A DNA stretch of 13,734 bases, taken from NCBI GenBank assembly GCA_034666705.1, contig JAXDLH010000181.1, forward strand, positions 1-13,734, given 5' to 3'. Origin of the DNA: JAXDLH01 sp034666705. Lineage in GTDB: Bacteria > Chloroflexota > UBA6077 > SHYK01. Position numbers and translations under genes: made by a program. Below are positions 6,077 to 12,662 of the stretch, in pieces; the first letter of the stretch is position 1, and each line of letters starts with the position of its first letter. The notes beneath the pieces were generated by a model, which saw only the letters and a list, made by a program, of their open reading frames with translations, searched no databases and was not told the origin of the DNA.

Positions 6077-7090
6077 ATGGCGCACGACCCGATGGTTCAC
6101 CAGCATGACTCGGGCCTGCTCGGTCACGACGACGAGCATGCTCGTGGCCACGAGCACCACGCGCACGAGATAGCGCACAGCCATGGGCTTCACCACCAGC
6201 ACGATCATGCGTCACCCACGAATGATCGTGCTTTCGCGATCGGCGTCGCGCTCAACCTCTCGATCGTCGCGGTCCAGATCGTCGTGGGAATCCTCAGCAA
6301 CTCACTCGCACTGCTGGCGGACGCCGGCCACAACTTCAGCGACGTCCTCGCGCTCGGGCTGGCCTGGGGCGCGATGGTGCTCGGCCGCCGGGCGCCATCC
6401 GGCCGGCATACATACGGCTGGCGCCGCTCGTCGATTCTGGCCGCGCTCGCCAACGCCATTACCCTGCTCGCTGTAACTGGGGCGATCGGCTGGGAAGCGA
6501 TCCACCGCCTGCAGAACCCGAGCCCGGTCGATGGCGGCGCCGTGGCCTGGGTCGCCGGCCTCTCCGTGGCGCTGAATGCCGCGACGGCGCTGCTCTTGAT
6601 GCGAGGGCGCGAGCACGACGCCAATCTCCGCGGCGCGTTTCTGCACATGGCCTCAGATGCGGCGACCTCGCTCGGGGTCGTGGTCGCCGGCATTGGGATC
6701 GTCGTGACGGGCTGGAGCTGGCTCGACCCCGCAGTCAGTCTGGCGCTCGCGGCGGCTATCGTGGCCGCCACCTGGAGCCTCCTCCGTGAGGCTGGCGACC
6801 TCGCGCTCGATGCCGTCCCGGATCGGGTGGACCTCGCGGCGATCGAGGGGTACCTGGAGGGTCTTCCCGACGTGGAGGGCGTCCACGACCTGCACGTCTG
6901 GGGAATGAGCACGACGGAGACGGCGTTGACCGTCCACCTCGTCACTACCCACGCGCAGACCGACGACGGCTTTCTCGACGGAATCGTCGACACCCTGGAG
7001 GAGCGCTTCGGCATCGAGCACCCGACGATCCAGATCGAGCACGCCGACCCGGACTATGAGTGCCGCTTTACGCCGACTGGCGTGGTGTAG
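6077..7090 (+). CDS. Cation diffusion facilitator, zinc exporter (CzcD/ZitB-like)
   Basis: A 337-aa CDF-family transporter that exports Zn2+ (possibly Co2+ or Cd2+) in exchange for protons. The first 44 residues hold 15 histidines, a metal-binding tail. Six transmembrane helices follow. The transport site is formed by H85-x-x-x-D89 (DAGHNFSD, helix 2) and H190-x-x-x-D194 (HMASD, helix 5); the His-for-Asp first position is typical of zinc-type CDFs. The cytoplasmic C-terminal domain (from about 260) contains VHDLHVWGMSTTETALTVH, typical of the dimeric ferredoxin-like domain. GGAGGGG lies 10 nt before the ATG. The divergent ArsR-type sensor and the palindromes between them point to zinc-induced expression. 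Confidence 0.92.
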   Translation: MAHDPMVHQHDSGLLGHDDEHARGHEHHAHEIAHSHGLHHQHDHASPTNDRAFAIGVALNLSIVAVQIVVGILSNSLALLADAGHNFSDVLALGLAWGAMVLGRRAPSGRHTYGWRRSSILAALANAITLLAVTGAIGWEAIHRLQNPSPVDGGAVAWVAGLSVALNAATALLLMRGREHDANLRGAFLHMASDAATSLGVVVAGIGIVVTGWSWLDPAVSLALAAAIVAATWSLLREAGDLALDAVPDRVDLAAIEGYLEGLPDVEGVHDLHVWGMSTTETALTVHLVTTHAQTDDGFLDGIVDTLEERFGIEHPTIQIEHADPDYECRFTPTGVV

Positions 7091-7094
7091 GAGC

Positions 7095-7844
7095 TTACTC
7101 GTCGCCGTCGAGCTTGCCGGTCACGAGCTCGGTGATGGTAACCAGGCGGTAGCCCTGGGCGCGGAGGCCATCGATCACCGCGGGTAACTCAGCGGCCATC
7201 GTGTCGGCCGAGCGCGGGCTGTCGAAGTGCATCACGATGATCGCCCCATTGACTGCGCCGTTCAGGACCCGGCGACGCACCCCGTCGGCGGTGGCCTCGA
7301 ACGTCCAATCGCCGCTGTCGAGCGTCCAGTAGATCGGTCGGTAGCCGAGCGAGGCGGCGAGGCCTCGCACGCGGGCATCCCGGTAGCCGGCTGATGGACT
7401 CCATAGTGGGCGGGTCGTACGGCCGGTGAGCGGTGACAGGACCGCATCGGCACGCTCCAGATCGGCGACGACGGCGGTATCGGATACCGAGGTGAGGTCG
7501 AACACCTCCTGGCCGTGGCTACCCACCTCGTGGCCTTCCGCCGCGATGCGCCGCACCAGGTCGGGCTGCCGCTCCGCCCACCAGCCCATCAGGAAGAACG
7601 TGGTCCGCACCTCGCGCTCCCGCAGCACGTCGAGGATCCCCTCAGCGGGTGTATAGCCGGCACCCGCATTGAAGACCAGGCTGATCCACGGCCGTGAGGG
7701 ATCCCCGCGCACCACCTCTTCCGGGGAAACGGGTACCTGATGGAGGGCCATGGCGGCCGCTGGGGTAAGAGAAGTGGCAAGAATCGCCAGGGCAAGCACG
7801 ATGCGGATCAACTGCATGGCTGTAATGCTACGCCGGATTCCCAT
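7095..7844 (-). CDS. Secreted NodB-fold (polysaccharide deacetylase-like) protein, degenerate site
   Basis: A 249-aa protein with an N-terminal signal peptide (hydrophobic 11-32) and a NodB homology domain (about 52-240). Carbohydrate esterase 4 enzymes remove acetyl groups from cell-wall glycans with a metal held by Asp-His-His. Here motif 1 is VFNAG: N59 stands where the catalytic Asp is expected and A60 where the metal Asp often is. Motif 2 is SHGQEV: H110 is kept but V114 replaces the second His. Later motifs persist: RPLWSPSAGYR (145-155), DSGDW (176-180) and VMHFDSP with H206. It may be inactive or have an altered site. ATG 7844 or ATG 7817 could be the start; both keep the signal peptide. 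It follows the PHP gene by 95 bp on the same strand. Confidence 0.8.
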   Translation of the reverse strand: MGIRRSITAMQLIRIVLALAILATSLTPAAAMALHQVPVSPEEVVRGDPSRPWISLVFNAGAGYTPAEGILDVLREREVRTTFFLMGWWAERQPDLVRRIAAEGHEVGSHGQEVFDLTSVSDTAVVADLERADAVLSPLTGRTTRPLWSPSAGYRDARVRGLAASLGYRPIYWTLDSGDWTFEATADGVRRRVLNGAVNGAIIVMHFDSPRSADTMAAELPAVIDGLRAQGYRLVTITELVTGKLDGDE

Positions 7845-7939
7845 GCCTCGGGCATCCTAAACTCAAGCCAAGGTGAACACCGCAAGCCTTCACTCGTAAA
7901 TCATGCTTGCATCAATGCCGGTTTCATCGTGGCTGTGGT
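7845..7939. other. Gap between PHP gene and deacetylase-like gene
   Basis: A 95-bp spacer of lower GC content than its surroundings. I see a weak inverted repeat GCAAGC/GCTTGC and no convincing terminator or promoter, so co-transcription of the two minus-strand genes is possible but not shown. Confidence 0.3.
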
Positions 7940-9562
7940 TTAGCTCGAGGGTGTCTCGATATATGTGAGCAGCGTGGGCGCGCTGGTAACCTGGTCGGGC
8001 CAGGGCGCGGTCGCCTGGACCCAGAGGTTATGGGGCCCGTGCGCGAGGCTGTTGCGCCGAAATACGAAGACGCCGTCGTCGCTGGCGGTCGTGTTGCCCA
8101 GATACTCGCCGTTGTCCGCCACGTCGATCCGCGCGCGCGGCAGCGTCTCGCCCACGACCGCGGCCCCCGCGAACGTCGGCGCAAGCGCAGCTTTGGGAGC
8201 GTTGGGCGTGAGCCAGAAGGGCTGCGACCACGCCGTCCGGCCATCGGCCATCACCGCCTCGACCCGCACGAAGCGCTCGACGCCCATCGGGCGGTACGTC
8301 GCGCCGCCACCCTTACTCTCTCCGACCACCTTCATGTCCTGGTCGATGAAGCGAATCGAGGACGCATCGGCGCTCGATGCCGAGATCGCGCCGTTCATCA
8401 CGCCGAGCACGTCGAAGCTGGGCCCGTTGCTGAAGTAGAACGAGCCGCTCTCGAGCGAGCGACGGATGGCATCCTGGCTCAACGCTGGCGCTTTGGCCTC
8501 CACCCAGGCGTAGTTCATGTCGGCGGGCATATGGGCATCGTCGACGGCGATACCGTAGACGTGGTTGGGCCAACCCTTGGCGTTCAGCGCCTGGTGCCAG
8601 AGCGCGAGGTTCTGCTGGACCCGCGCCGGCGTATCGCCAGTCATCTTGTTGTAGATCTCGATCCCGGAGTACCCATTCAGGCGCTGCAAATCGGTGCCAT
8701 TCCAGCCGATCGTCCAGCTCGGGTGGTTGACAAAGGCCATACCTCCACCGCGGAGGATGCCATCGATTCGCTGCTGGGCGGAGAGCGTATTGGGCACGAG
8801 ATCCTGCACGAAGGCGCCCGTGATGTGGCCGGAATCTGCGGTGCTCTCGTAGCCCGGGATGGTGATAAACGAATCGTCGTTCACCTCCTTCGGGTAGGAG
8901 ATCACGTCGTGGTCGGTGATGATCATCCAGTTGTAGCCGAAGCTCTTATAGGTCAGCGCCAACTGGGCGGGTGGATACGAGTTCCAGCCATCGAAGGAGC
9001 TCGTGGAGTGAACGTGGATCTCTCCCTTGAAGTAGCGACCGGACGCAGCGTATGGATTGTCGATTACGTAGGGGCCACTGACAGCATCGGTCACATTGAC
9101 GTTGACACTCACCTCGAGTGGCCGCGTCTCGAGGCCGAAGACCCGTGCGTGCACCTGGTGGCCACCCGCCTGTGCACCCTGCCACAGGAAGCTCCAACGC
9201 GTGCGGTCGCTCGCGTCGAATTGCGCCGGCTGCCAGGACGTCTCGTCGTCGACTGCCACCTCGACACGGTCGACGGCCCCGTCACTGCGATCGACCGCAA
9301 TCCCCTCGACCATGACGAGATCGCCATCCCCCACCGTAGCGCCCTCCGCGGGAGACAGCACACGAAATTCGCTCATCGCGGGCGCTGGGGTTGCGATGAG
9401 GAGGTCGGCGAGGGCCGGATTCCCGACCGCGAGCACATTGGCGATGAGCAGAATCACCACGGCGGCCCCGATCACCGGGCCGAGCGATGGCCAGCTCACG
9501 CGGCGGATCGGGCGCGCTTGCGAGCGCGCCCGACGCAGTGGGCGACCAGAGAGATGCTGCAC
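7940..9562 (-). CDS. Membrane-anchored PHP-domain phosphoesterase-like protein (CehA/McbA type)
   Basis: A 540-aa protein. Residues 1-23 are Arg-rich (cytoplasmic), 27-47 are one transmembrane segment, and the rest is predicted outside the cell. An Ig-like domain at about 66-155 (SPAEGATV...VEVAVDDETSW) resembles the dimerisation domain of sulfite oxidases. The PHP domain (about 176-385) has metal ligands in order: H183-x-H185, D217-H218-D219, E239, H246, H280 and D342-x-H344. This matches the CehA/McbA branch of metallohydrolases, whose substrates range from carbamates to unknown. A second Ig-like or SH3-like region ends the protein (about 455-536, repeated NGEYLGNTTASDDG style). GTG 9560-9562 has GGAG at the right distance. 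It probably shares a transcript with the NodB-fold gene. Confidence 0.82.
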   Translation of the reverse strand: MQHLSGRPLRRARSQARPIRRVSWPSLGPVIGAAVVILLIANVLAVGNPALADLLIATPAPAMSEFRVLSPAEGATVGDGDLVMVEGIAVDRSDGAVDRVEVAVDDETSWQPAQFDASDRTRWSFLWQGAQAGGHQVHARVFGLETRPLEVSVNVNVTDAVSGPYVIDNPYAASGRYFKGEIHVHSTSSFDGWNSYPPAQLALTYKSFGYNWMIITDHDVISYPKEVNDDSFITIPGYESTADSGHITGAFVQDLVPNTLSAQQRIDGILRGGGMAFVNHPSWTIGWNGTDLQRLNGYSGIEIYNKMTGDTPARVQQNLALWHQALNAKGWPNHVYGIAVDDAHMPADMNYAWVEAKAPALSQDAIRRSLESGSFYFSNGPSFDVLGVMNGAISASSADASSIRFIDQDMKVVGESKGGGATYRPMGVERFVRVEAVMADGRTAWSQPFWLTPNAPKAALAPTFAGAAVVGETLPRARIDVADNGEYLGNTTASDDGVFVFRRNSLAHGPHNLWVQATAPWPDQVTSAPTLLTYIETPSS

Positions 9563-9729
9563 GCCAGGCTCCAGCCAGGTCGCGCATCCACGCGACGGGG
9601 CAGTGTATCACAGGTTCTAAGAGCAAAATAAGAGTGGCCGCGACGTATCGCAGCTCCGAGACGCGATAGTACCTATCCGGAGGAGACCTGTCCAGTGTCC
9701 GGAAGGCAACAGCGCGGCGCTGGGGGTGC

Positions 9730-9903
9730 CTACATCCCTTCTGGCTCGGCCACCATGCTGATCGCCCAGTCCTCGCCAGCGTCGTAGCCGGCCTGCCAGC
9801 TAACGCGCCACTGCTCGACCTCTTCGGCGTTCTCCTCCGCATCCTGGTCGGGGTCGCTACCAAACTGTCTGCGGTATGCCTGCTTCCAGAGCTCCTCTTC
9901 CAT
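9730..9903 (-). CDS. Small acidic hypothetical protein
   Basis: A 57-aa protein rich in Glu, Asp and Gln with no cysteine, signal peptide or membrane segment. It is predicted mostly helical, with the pattern WKQAYRRQFG followed by an acidic stretch (DPDQDAEENAEEVEQW). The ATG at 9901-9903 has a strong AGGAGG 6 nt upstream, which is the main reason for believing the gene and for rejecting the longer in-frame start at 9978. I do not recognise the family. It is divergent from the GNAT gene, 108 bp apart. Confidence 0.65.
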   Translation of the reverse strand: MEEELWKQAYRRQFGSDPDQDAEENAEEVEQWRVSWQAGYDAGEDWAISMVAEPEGM

Positions 9904-9971
9904 GGCGATCCTCCTCGAGTCGATGGCGGCCGCGCCGCAGCCTAGACGGTAGCACAGCGCATCACGCCGCG

Positions 9972-9981
9972 GGGTCATAAT
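9972..9981 (+). promoter_or_regulatory. Putative -10 region for the GNAT gene
   Basis: GGGTCATAAT, identical to 2001-2010, ending in CATAAT (5/6 match to the -10 consensus), 30 bp before the TTG start. No matching -35 is seen at 16-18 bp. Confidence 0.4.
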
Positions 9982-10011
9982 GGCCGGGCGGTCCGTCGCC
10001 AGGAGGGACAG

Positions 10012-10500
10012 TTGGGTCTTGAGATTCGGCCATTGGGACTCGCCGACGCCGAGGCATTTGCGGCGCTGATCGAGGCGCTAGCGCACTATGAGCATCTCGA
10101 GCCGCCAGACCGCGCGGCGCAGGAGCGGCTCGTGCGCGATGGTCTCGGGATCGGTGGACCGCAGCGTTTCGAGGCGCTGCTGGCGCATCTCGACGGCCGC
10201 ATCGTCGGCTACGCGATCAGCTTCGAGACGTACTCGACCTTCCTGGCCCTGCCGACGCTCTATCTCGAAGACCTGTTCGTGCTCCCGGAGGCGCGAGGCA
10301 TGGGTGTCGGCGCGGCGTTATTCCGCGCATGTGCGCAGGAGGCGGCACGGCGGGGCTGCGGCAGGTTGGAGTGGCAGGTGCTCGCGTGGAACGATATGGC
10401 GATCGGCTTTTACGAGCACCTCGGCGCGGAGCCGCTGCACGCGGATTGGCGATGCTACCGGCTGACCGGCGAGGCGCTGGCGCGCGTCGGCGGGGGATAG
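10012..10500 (+). CDS. GNAT-family N-acetyltransferase (diamine acetyltransferase-like)
   Basis: A 162-aa cytosolic GCN5-related acetyltransferase using acetyl-CoA. The order of elements is typical: N-terminal strand and helices with HYEHLE (25-30), a central strand LYLEDLFVLPEARG, the CoA pyrophosphate loop R95-G-M-G-V-G100, then EWQVLAWNDMAIGFYEHLGAEPL with likely catalytic Tyr134. The phrase EDLFV-P-x-x-RG...LxWN-x-x-AI-x-FY is characteristic of the spermidine/diamine (SAT1-like, thialysine) branch, so a small amine is the likeliest substrate. The TTG start is supported by AGGAGG five bases upstream and the acetyltransferase core begins at once. No polyamine gene is nearby. Confidence 0.85.
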   Translation: MGLEIRPLGLADAEAFAALIEALAHYEHLEPPDRAAQERLVRDGLGIGGPQRFEALLAHLDGRIVGYAISFETYSTFLALPTLYLEDLFVLPEARGMGVGAALFRACAQEAARRGCGRLEWQVLAWNDMAIGFYEHLGAEPLHADWRCYRLTGEALARVGGG

Positions 10501-10511
10501 GATTTCCCCTG

Positions 10512-10571
10512 GATTGCGATCCGCCTATATGGGAGGGCCGGCAGCCTCGCAATCGGTGCACTCTCGTGCAC
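10512..10571. other. Two inverted repeats after the GNAT gene
   Basis: GATTGCGA (10512-10519) and TCGCAATC (10547-10554) form an 8-bp inverted repeat with a 27-nt spacer. GTGCAC (10556-10561) and GTGCAC (10566-10571) form a second 6-bp hairpin with loop TCTC. No T-run follows, so a classical terminator is not supported; they may end the GNAT message or be unrelated. Confidence 0.3.
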
Positions 10572-10637
10572 AGTCGGGACTGGTGGGGCAGATGTCATCA
10601 TCGTAGCCATCGCCGTGCGGGTGGAAAGAGTGATCAC

Positions 10638-10663
10638 GATGCCGCTGTGAGATGCCGCTGTGA
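10638..10663. repeat. Perfect 13-bp tandem duplication
   Basis: GATGCCGCTGTGA occurs twice head to tail (10638-10650 and 10651-10663) in the convergent intergenic region. It is a short slippage or insertion-scar type repeat; no gene is affected. Confidence 0.7.
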
Positions 10664-10690
10664 AAGGAGGGCCCAACCATCGAGACCGAA

Positions 10691-10714
10691 GGCCCGCCCT
10701 TCAGGGCGGCGGCC
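10691..10714. repeat. GC hairpin with TTCA loop (possible IS200/IS605-type end or terminator)
   Basis: CCGCCC (10694-10699), loop TTCA, GGGCGG (10704-10709), extended by GGC/GCC after a 2-nt bulge. It can serve as a termination hairpin for the minus-strand unit ending at 10744, but no T-run follows. Its look (CCCGCCCTTCAGGGCGG) also recalls subterminal hairpins of IS200/IS605-family elements; no transposase or TnpB is present here. Confidence 0.35.
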
Positions 10715-10743
10715 CAGTAGCGATGTCCGTGACGTCCGACCCA

Positions 10744-11427
10744 CTAACTGACGGCGGCGGCTGCCGTCTTCTCGACGTGGGCCTGCCAGTAGTGGTGGGT
10801 CTTGGCGAGGACGGTGATCACGCTCTTGACCTGGTCCTTCAGCTCGAAGTCGGGACTGGCCGGCAGCAAGAGCTGGGTGCCATCGCAGCGCGCCTCGACG
10901 TTCTCGAGCAGGATCGTAGCGCACAGCCAGGCGGCCATCTTCGGCGACTCGCACGCGACGGAGATCCACCCCGGCTCTGCCGGACCTGCCTCCAGGCCGG
11001 TCGTCTCGCGGATGCCGCGGCGGATCTCGCCGATCGCGTCGTACTCGCTCTGGGGCGCATTTCCCGGCTGCGCCGGCGCACGGAGGGCCGAATCCTCCCC
11101 ACGATGTGGCGGCCCCCCGAACAACGCCAGCTCGCAGAACCCCTGCCACATGGAGCTCCAGTCCGGACGGCCATCGTCGAGGTACACGAATGGGGCCGAG
11201 CCCATCGGGGCGTTCGAGACTGGTGGCTTGGGACGGAAGGCTGCCTGCGAGCGGAGGCCGCCACTGGTGAGCACCGCGGCGCGGACCCCATTCATGCGTG
11301 AGGTCGCCACCTCGGCGAAGAGCACTTCCTCCTGGAGCGCATCGCTCAGCCCGGCGAGGTACCCCTCGACCGCCGTCACATCTGCGCCCAGTGCGGAGTC
11401 CACGACCACCAGCAACCGATTGCTCAT
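10744..11427 (-). CDS. Unrecognised 227-aa protein
   Basis: A soluble protein with no signal peptide or membrane helix. I do not recognise the family. The N-terminus (LLVVVDSALGADVTAVEGYLAGL) looks like a beta strand and loop followed by a helix, and a glycine-proline loop GGPPHRGED lies at 104-111. The C-terminal part (about 152-216) runs GWISVACESPKMAAWLC, then ILLENVEARCDGTQLLLPA, and ends KSVITVLAKTHHYWQAH, a compact alpha/beta pattern with paired histidines H211-H212 and H217. It does not look like chance coding: the ATG at 11425-11427 has GGAGGG upstream and it follows the substrate-binding protein by 32 bp. Its place suggests a role linked to that protein, but this is inference. Confidence 0.75.
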   Translation of the reverse strand: MSNRLLVVVDSALGADVTAVEGYLAGLSDALQEEVLFAEVATSRMNGVRAAVLTSGGLRSQAAFRPKPPVSNAPMGSAPFVYLDDGRPDWSSMWQGFCELALFGGPPHRGEDSALRAPAQPGNAPQSEYDAIGEIRRGIRETTGLEAGPAEPGWISVACESPKMAAWLCATILLENVEARCDGTQLLLPASPDFELKDQVKSVITVLAKTHHYWQAHVEKTAAAAVS

Positions 11428-11459
11428 TCTCCCTCCAGAAGCTGCTGCACACCGCGCGA

Positions 11460-12662
11460 TTATGGGCATCCGCCTGGCGGCGCTTCGCCCGGCGTCGCTT
11501 CGATTGTAATCGCGCACGAACCGTAAAGCCGGTGCGCCAAGTCCGTGGCGCCGACGACGTTCCATTGCGAGAGGGTATTCACCAATGATTGTTTGATGCG
11601 AATGACGCGGCCGGTACGGATCGCGCGCACGTCCTGAAGGGCAGGACTCTGGAGGAATTGCTGGCCGAGTGAGGGCCGATCGAGGCCGGGGTCCGCGAGC
11701 ACGATCCAATCCGGGTCCATCACCGGGATCGCTTCGAGGCTGATCGCCTTGTTGCCTGACAGGCCCGCCTCGGCCGCAGCATTGCGGGCGCCCGCGAGGC
11801 GGAGCACCCCATCCTCGTTCGTGCCGCTGCCCGCGGCGTTCGTCCCCTCGAGTAAGAGTACGTTTGGTCGCGGTTCGGCGGCCTGGGACCCCACGAATTG
11901 GGCGAGATCCGCAAGCTGCTGGCGCACCTCCTGGATGAGCGCTTCGCCCTGCGCCTCCTCGCCGTAGAGGTAGGCGAGGAAGCGAATGTTCTCCTCGTGC
12001 GCATTCGCGGAGCTCACCAGATCCGCGACCACCAGTGGCACGCTCGCGTTACGCAACTGGGCGAGGAGGTCAGGACTGGCGAACGGGCTGGCAACCACGA
12101 GATCGGGCTTGAGCGCCACAATCCGCTCCGCCTCGCGGTCGACCTGATTCGGGATAGTGCCGGCAAGCTCGGCAACGTTCGAGAAGTCCGGGTTGGCCGT
12201 CGAGCGGCCGACGGCCACGATCCGCGAGGGGTCAACCAGCCGGAAGGTGATCTCGTCGTAGCCTACCGAGAGTGTATGGATGCGCATCGGCTTGGCCGGG
12301 ATGGTGACGAGGCCACTCGCGTCCTGCACCGTGCGTGGAAACCCGGTCGTCGGATTGACGATCCGCGCGATGCGCGGCGCCCTCGCCGCGCCGACGGCTG
12401 GCGTCGACACCGCGGAAGGGGCGACTGTGGAGGATGCGACCGGCGCGCTGGCTCCGTTTGGTGGCGTGCAATTGAGATTCACTAACCAAAGACCAAGCAT
12501 GAGGCAGAGCCAATGCACGCGCGCCCGTGGGACTCTCCATCGCCGTATCGGGCCACAGGCGCGCTCCACGCCCCACTGACGCCCCTGGTGCCGCACATGC
12601 CTCGCGATCGGCTCGGTACAAGCGGGGGTTGAGGCACTTGCGCGCCTGACGAGGCTGGTCAC
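11460..12662 (-). CDS. TroA-like (BtuF/FecB-type) periplasmic-binding protein, orphan
   Basis: A 400-aa substrate-binding protein of the class that delivers siderophore-iron, haem or cobalamin to ABC importers. After an Arg-rich 48-residue N-tail and a hydrophobic segment (50-64) ending at C65 comes a Ser/Ala/Thr/Pro linker, then the bilobed fold (about 100-385): FPRTVQDASGLVTIPAKPMRI, VVAVGRS-type strand, IVALKPDLVV, ENIRFLAYLYGEEAQ, and DPDWIVL. The lipobox is poor (N-L-N before C65), so a lipoprotein anchor is uncertain. The GTG at 12660-12662 overlaps the upstream stop as GTGA; a GTG at 12516-12518, just before the hydrophobic segment, is an alternative that gives a more normal signal. 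No permease or ATPase is in the window. Confidence 0.8.
   Translation of the reverse strand: MTSLVRRASASTPACTEPIARHVRHQGRQWGVERACGPIRRWRVPRARVHWLCLMLGLWLVNLNCTPPNGASAPVASSTVAPSAVSTPAVGAARAPRIARIVNPTTGFPRTVQDASGLVTIPAKPMRIHTLSVGYDEITFRLVDPSRIVAVGRSTANPDFSNVAELAGTIPNQVDREAERIVALKPDLVVASPFASPDLLAQLRNASVPLVVADLVSSANAHEENIRFLAYLYGEEAQGEALIQEVRQQLADLAQFVGSQAAEPRPNVLLLEGTNAAGSGTNEDGVLRLAGARNAAAEAGLSGNKAISLEAIPVMDPDWIVLADPGLDRPSLGQQFLQSPALQDVRAIRTGRVIRIKQSLVNTLSQWNVVGATDLAHRLYGSCAITIEATPGEAPPGGCP

Noticed and set aside
7907..9631. A 574-codon open frame on the plus strand
   Set aside because: It lies antisense to the PHP-domain gene, has no ribosome binding site or recognisable domain, and long antisense frames are expected in GC-rich genes.
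10455..10676. A 73-codon minus-strand frame between the GNAT and 227-aa genes
   Set aside because: It overlaps the 3' end of the GNAT gene, lacks a family pattern, and spans the tandem repeat; nothing supports translation.
10660..11301. A 213-codon plus-strand frame starting near AAAGGAGG
   Set aside because: The upstream GGAGG is attractive, but the frame runs antisense to the 227-aa protein and the translation is Arg/Leu-rich without motifs.
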